Part shown: piece after piece, positions 22,054 through 23,963 of the stretch
Layout of the letters: every line of letters begins with the position of its first letter
How positions within the stretch are numbered: the stretch's first letter is position 1
Assembly (NCBI GenBank): GCA_025450555.1
Contig: JANWHF010000174.1
Span: 1 to 23,963 of the forward strand
Direction: 5' to 3'
Length of the DNA stretch: 23,963 bases
Origin: Tepidisphaeraceae bacterium
Lineage (GTDB): Bacteria > Planctomycetota > Phycisphaerae > Tepidisphaerales > Tepidisphaeraceae
Notes under the pieces: generated by a model
The model's input: the letters and a program-made list of their open reading frames with translations, nothing else
Told to the model about the DNA's origin: nothing
The model's database searches: none
Position numbers and translations under genes: made by a program

Positions 22054-22416
22054 GGATGCTCCTTGTTCTGGCACCGTTGCTATCGACTAGGGCAGCCCGG
22101 AACTTTGGTAATTTAGGTAAAGTCGCTAAGGTGGGATCATATTTGTGTTATCGGACCATTTGGTTGAATCGTCAGGCGACCGCTACCTCGAATGCCGACT
22201 CGCGTGTGGACAATCTTCTGTTGCGAAGCCTGTTTTCGGATTCACTGCAGCGCGCAAATGGCGTTTATCAATCGTGTAACGGCCATTGATGATTCTGTCG
22301 CTAATGAGTCTCGACGTTGTCGATAAGCGACGTATACTGTGGCGGGAACTGCGCGAAATAGTGTGACCTGATAGCCGGCCACGCCGGTATTGGCCGACCG
22401 GCAAATTACGACAGCC
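22054..22416. other. divergent intergenic region between PilZ and M48 genes
   Basis: It is 363 bp with no supported gene. A 84-codon plus-strand frame at 22035-22289 overlaps the PilZ start and has no ribosome site. A TATACT hexamer at 22333-22338, with TCGACG 16 nt before it, is a tentative promoter toward the M48 gene. GC-rich imperfect palindromes (GCCGGCC, GGCCGACCGGC) lie at about 22374-22402. Nothing else was recognised. Confidence 0.3.
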
Positions 22417-23963
22417 GTGTCTCGAATTCTCCTCCTGGTCCTGTTTCTGGTCTGGCTCGCCTGGCCTGGCGATCAGCAGTGGTCCATCGCGCAGCAATGG
22501 CCGTGGTTGCTGCTTTTCATCGGGTTTTATGTCCTGTTGGTGATCCTGCTGGGGCTTTGGAGCCGGGTGCTGGCCAGGCGATCTGACTCGGCCAATTTTC
22601 ATCAGAATGTCCGCCGATTTAATTACACCATGTTTGCCGCGCGGATTATCGTGCCGGCCTGGTTCGCGGTGGGCGTCTGGAAACTGGGCTGGGGGCCGCT
22701 GATTGCGGGCGGCATCGGAAATAACCTCGCCGGCAAATTGCCGGGTGTGTTGCTCGGCACATTCCCCGCCTTCGCGGCATGGATGGGCCTCTGGTGGTCG
22801 CAATATCCGGCCGACCGCGCGGTGCGCGAGCAGAGTTTCTGGAGCGATTGGGAAAATCAGCTTCCGCTCCATCAGCCTCCCCCCTTCCGCAGCTATTTTG
22901 CGATGAACCTGCGATTGCAGGTGCTGTTTACCATCGTGCCGGTGCTGTTGTGGGTGGCGATGCGAGATGTCATCAGCGTGTCGTCCACACATTACTTCCA
23001 CTGGACCGAGGATCGCCTTCAGCAGCGCGTGGATCTGGCGGCTTCCGCGATAGCGGCGGCTGTGGTGTTTTTGCTGGTGCCCAAAATTCTTCGCCGGGTG
23101 CTCAACACCGTTCCGCTGCCTTCCAGTCCGCTGCGCAGCCGACTCGAGCAACTCTGCCGGCGGGCGAAGGTGCGCTACTGCGACATCCTTCTCTGGCAGA
23201 CGCAGAACAACATCGGCAACGCCGCGGTGATGGGCATCCTGCCGCGCATGCGCTATTTCCTGATCTCCGATGTGCTGATGGAGCGCATGACCGATGACCA
23301 GATCGAGGCGGTTTTCGCTCACGAACTGGGCCATATCGTGCATCGGCACATGGGCTGGTATGCAGTCTTTTTGATCGTGCTGATCGTGCTCATGATGGCG
23401 ACGGCCACCGCGCTGGCCGAAGCGTTTCCGATGATCAATCAGTCGCATGCCGGCATCGCGCTGATGATGATGCTCGGCACGGCGATGTTCCTGCTGCTGT
23501 TTGGCGCTTTGAGCCGAAGCTGCGAGCGACAGGCGGATGTGTATGCCGCCCGTATCATGGAAGCGATCAAAGGGCCGGCGGCTTCTTCCGAAGCATTACT
23601 GAATCCGCGGCAGCTTTCGACGGTGGCGGCCGGTAGCGTCCAGAAAGTCCGCCCCGATGTGCAATGGGTCGGCCCCTATGGCGCCGCCCTGTTTTCATCC
23701 GCGCTCGAACACGTCGCGGTCATTAACAATATTCCCATTGGCAGCCATGCAACGCCATCGACGCGCGGCAGGTTCCGCCCTGCCCACCTGTTCGACAGCC
23801 TCGTCGATATGGCCAATCACTGGTTCCACGGCAGCATCGCCAGCCGAATGACTTATCTGCAGCGATTGGGCGCGCAGCCGCGCCTCACTGCGCGATTCGA
23901 TCGCGCGATGTTCGCGCTCTATGGCACGCTCATCTTCGGACTGGTGATCGCGTGCGTTCTTTG
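22417..23963 (+). CDS. membrane M48-family metallopeptidase (3' end beyond window)
   Basis: The frame is open from GTG 22417 to the last base, so the gene is truncated by the window after 515 codons. A TTG at 22390 is an alternative start; neither has a Shine-Dalgarno. It has several N-terminal hydrophobic segments, including RILLLVLFLVWLAW and WLLLFIGFYVLLVILLGLW. The M48/Ste24 zinc site is present: HELGH at 302-306 (AVFAHELGHIVHRH), with the third ligand Glu370 in SRSCERQADVYAARI. IGNAAVMGILPRMRYFLISD before it is also typical. It should cleave membrane or exported proteins, like CAAX-protease/HtpX relatives. The long N-terminal membrane part and the C-terminal extension are larger than in HtpX. 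Confidence 0.9.
   Translation, partial: MSRILLLVLFLVWLAWPGDQQWSIAQQWPWLLLFIGFYVLLVILLGLWSRVLARRSDSANFHQNVRRFNYTMFAARIIVPAWFAVGVWKLGWGPLIAGGIGNNLAGKLPGVLLGTFPAFAAWMGLWWSQYPADRAVREQSFWSDWENQLPLHQPPPFRSYFAMNLRLQVLFTIVPVLLWVAMRDVISVSSTHYFHWTEDRLQQRVDLAASAIAAAVVFLLVPKILRRVLNTVPLPSSPLRSRLEQLCRRAKVRYCDILLWQTQNNIGNAAVMGILPRMRYFLISDVLMERMTDDQIEAVFAHELGHIVHRHMGWYAVFLIVLIVLMMATATALAEAFPMINQSHAGIALMMMLGTAMFLLLFGALSRSCERQADVYAARIMEAIKGPAASSEALLNPRQLSTVAAGSVQKVRPDVQWVGPYGAALFSSALEHVAVINNIPIGSHATPSTRGRFRPAHLFDSLVDMANHWFHGSIASRMTYLQRLGAQPRLTARFDRAMFALYGTLIFGLVIACVL

Noticed and set aside
22035..22289. 84-codon plus-strand frame upstream of the M48 gene
   Set aside because: It overlaps the PilZ start on the other strand, and I see neither a ribosome site nor a motif.
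22183..23448. 421-codon minus-strand frame at the right end
   Set aside because: It is antisense to the M48 peptidase, which has HELGH and membrane segments; the antisense product is His/Arg-rich.
1..23963. CRISPR arrays, tRNA or rRNA genes, transposases, prophage genes
   Set aside because: I scanned for regular spacer-repeat patterns, T-arm-like sequences and transposase or phage motifs and found none that held up.

Overview
The window looks like a chromosomal segment of a planctomycete, probably class Phycisphaerae. This is inferred, not searched. The grounds are a prepilin-like fragment with an H-X9-DG motif, a twin-arginine Gfo/Idh/MocA oxidoreductase of the expanded planctomycete type, TTQP-type linkers in three exported proteins, the futalosine-pathway enzyme MqnA, frequent GTG starts, and a moderately GC-rich composition. 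There are no rRNA or tRNA genes, CRISPR arrays, transposases or phage genes. The genes are mostly housekeeping or envelope functions in short transcription units, separated by intergenic spaces that hold palindromic repeats.

Left part (1-4045): the tail of an upstream reading frame and a terminator are followed by an exported protein with three STN/secretin-N-like repeats. A disturbed stretch comes next. It has a small membrane ORF broken by an in-frame TGA, palindromic repeats, a secreted C39-like cysteine peptidase, and a pseudopilin-like ORF that lacks its N-terminal pilin part and overlaps the peptidase gene. Positions 4073-7773 (minus strand) carry a MarR regulator overlapping a ClC channel with tandem CBS domains, then an MbfA-type ferritin/VIT1 iron exporter. 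A perfect 14-bp palindrome lies just upstream of marR. A 39-bp-arm hairpin built from 9-bp repeats lies between marR and mbfA. hisA follows on the plus strand.

Centre (8620-11186): hisA and a minus-strand 71-codon gene converge on one bidirectional terminator. The small gene lies behind a long leader that carries a recognisable cyclic di-AMP (ydaO/yuaA-type) riboswitch, fired by a near-consensus promoter at 9345-9372. This is the most interesting element of the window, because the controlled product is an unrecognised 71-aa protein. Next come a GNAT acetyltransferase (minus) and a divergent hemolysin III/PAQR membrane protein (plus), the latter with a -10 box placed for a leaderless mRNA.

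Positions 10773-13909 form a compact minus-strand operon: exported coiled-coil protein, ROK-family protein lacking the zinc-cysteine motif, exported alpha/beta hydrolase, and a 137-aa unknown. It diverges from the Tat-exported Gfo/Idh/MocA protein at 14154. Pyruvate kinase (with the Lys of K+-independent enzymes) and a lipoprotein follow on the plus strand. mqnA (minus, probably leaderless), a MITE-like 142-bp inverted-repeat element, and a yqeY-bcp operon (minus) come next. The right end has an unusual Rho factor with no N-terminal helical domain and a degenerate RNA-binding fold (plus), a PilZ-domain protein (minus), and a membrane M48 metallopeptidase running off the window (plus).
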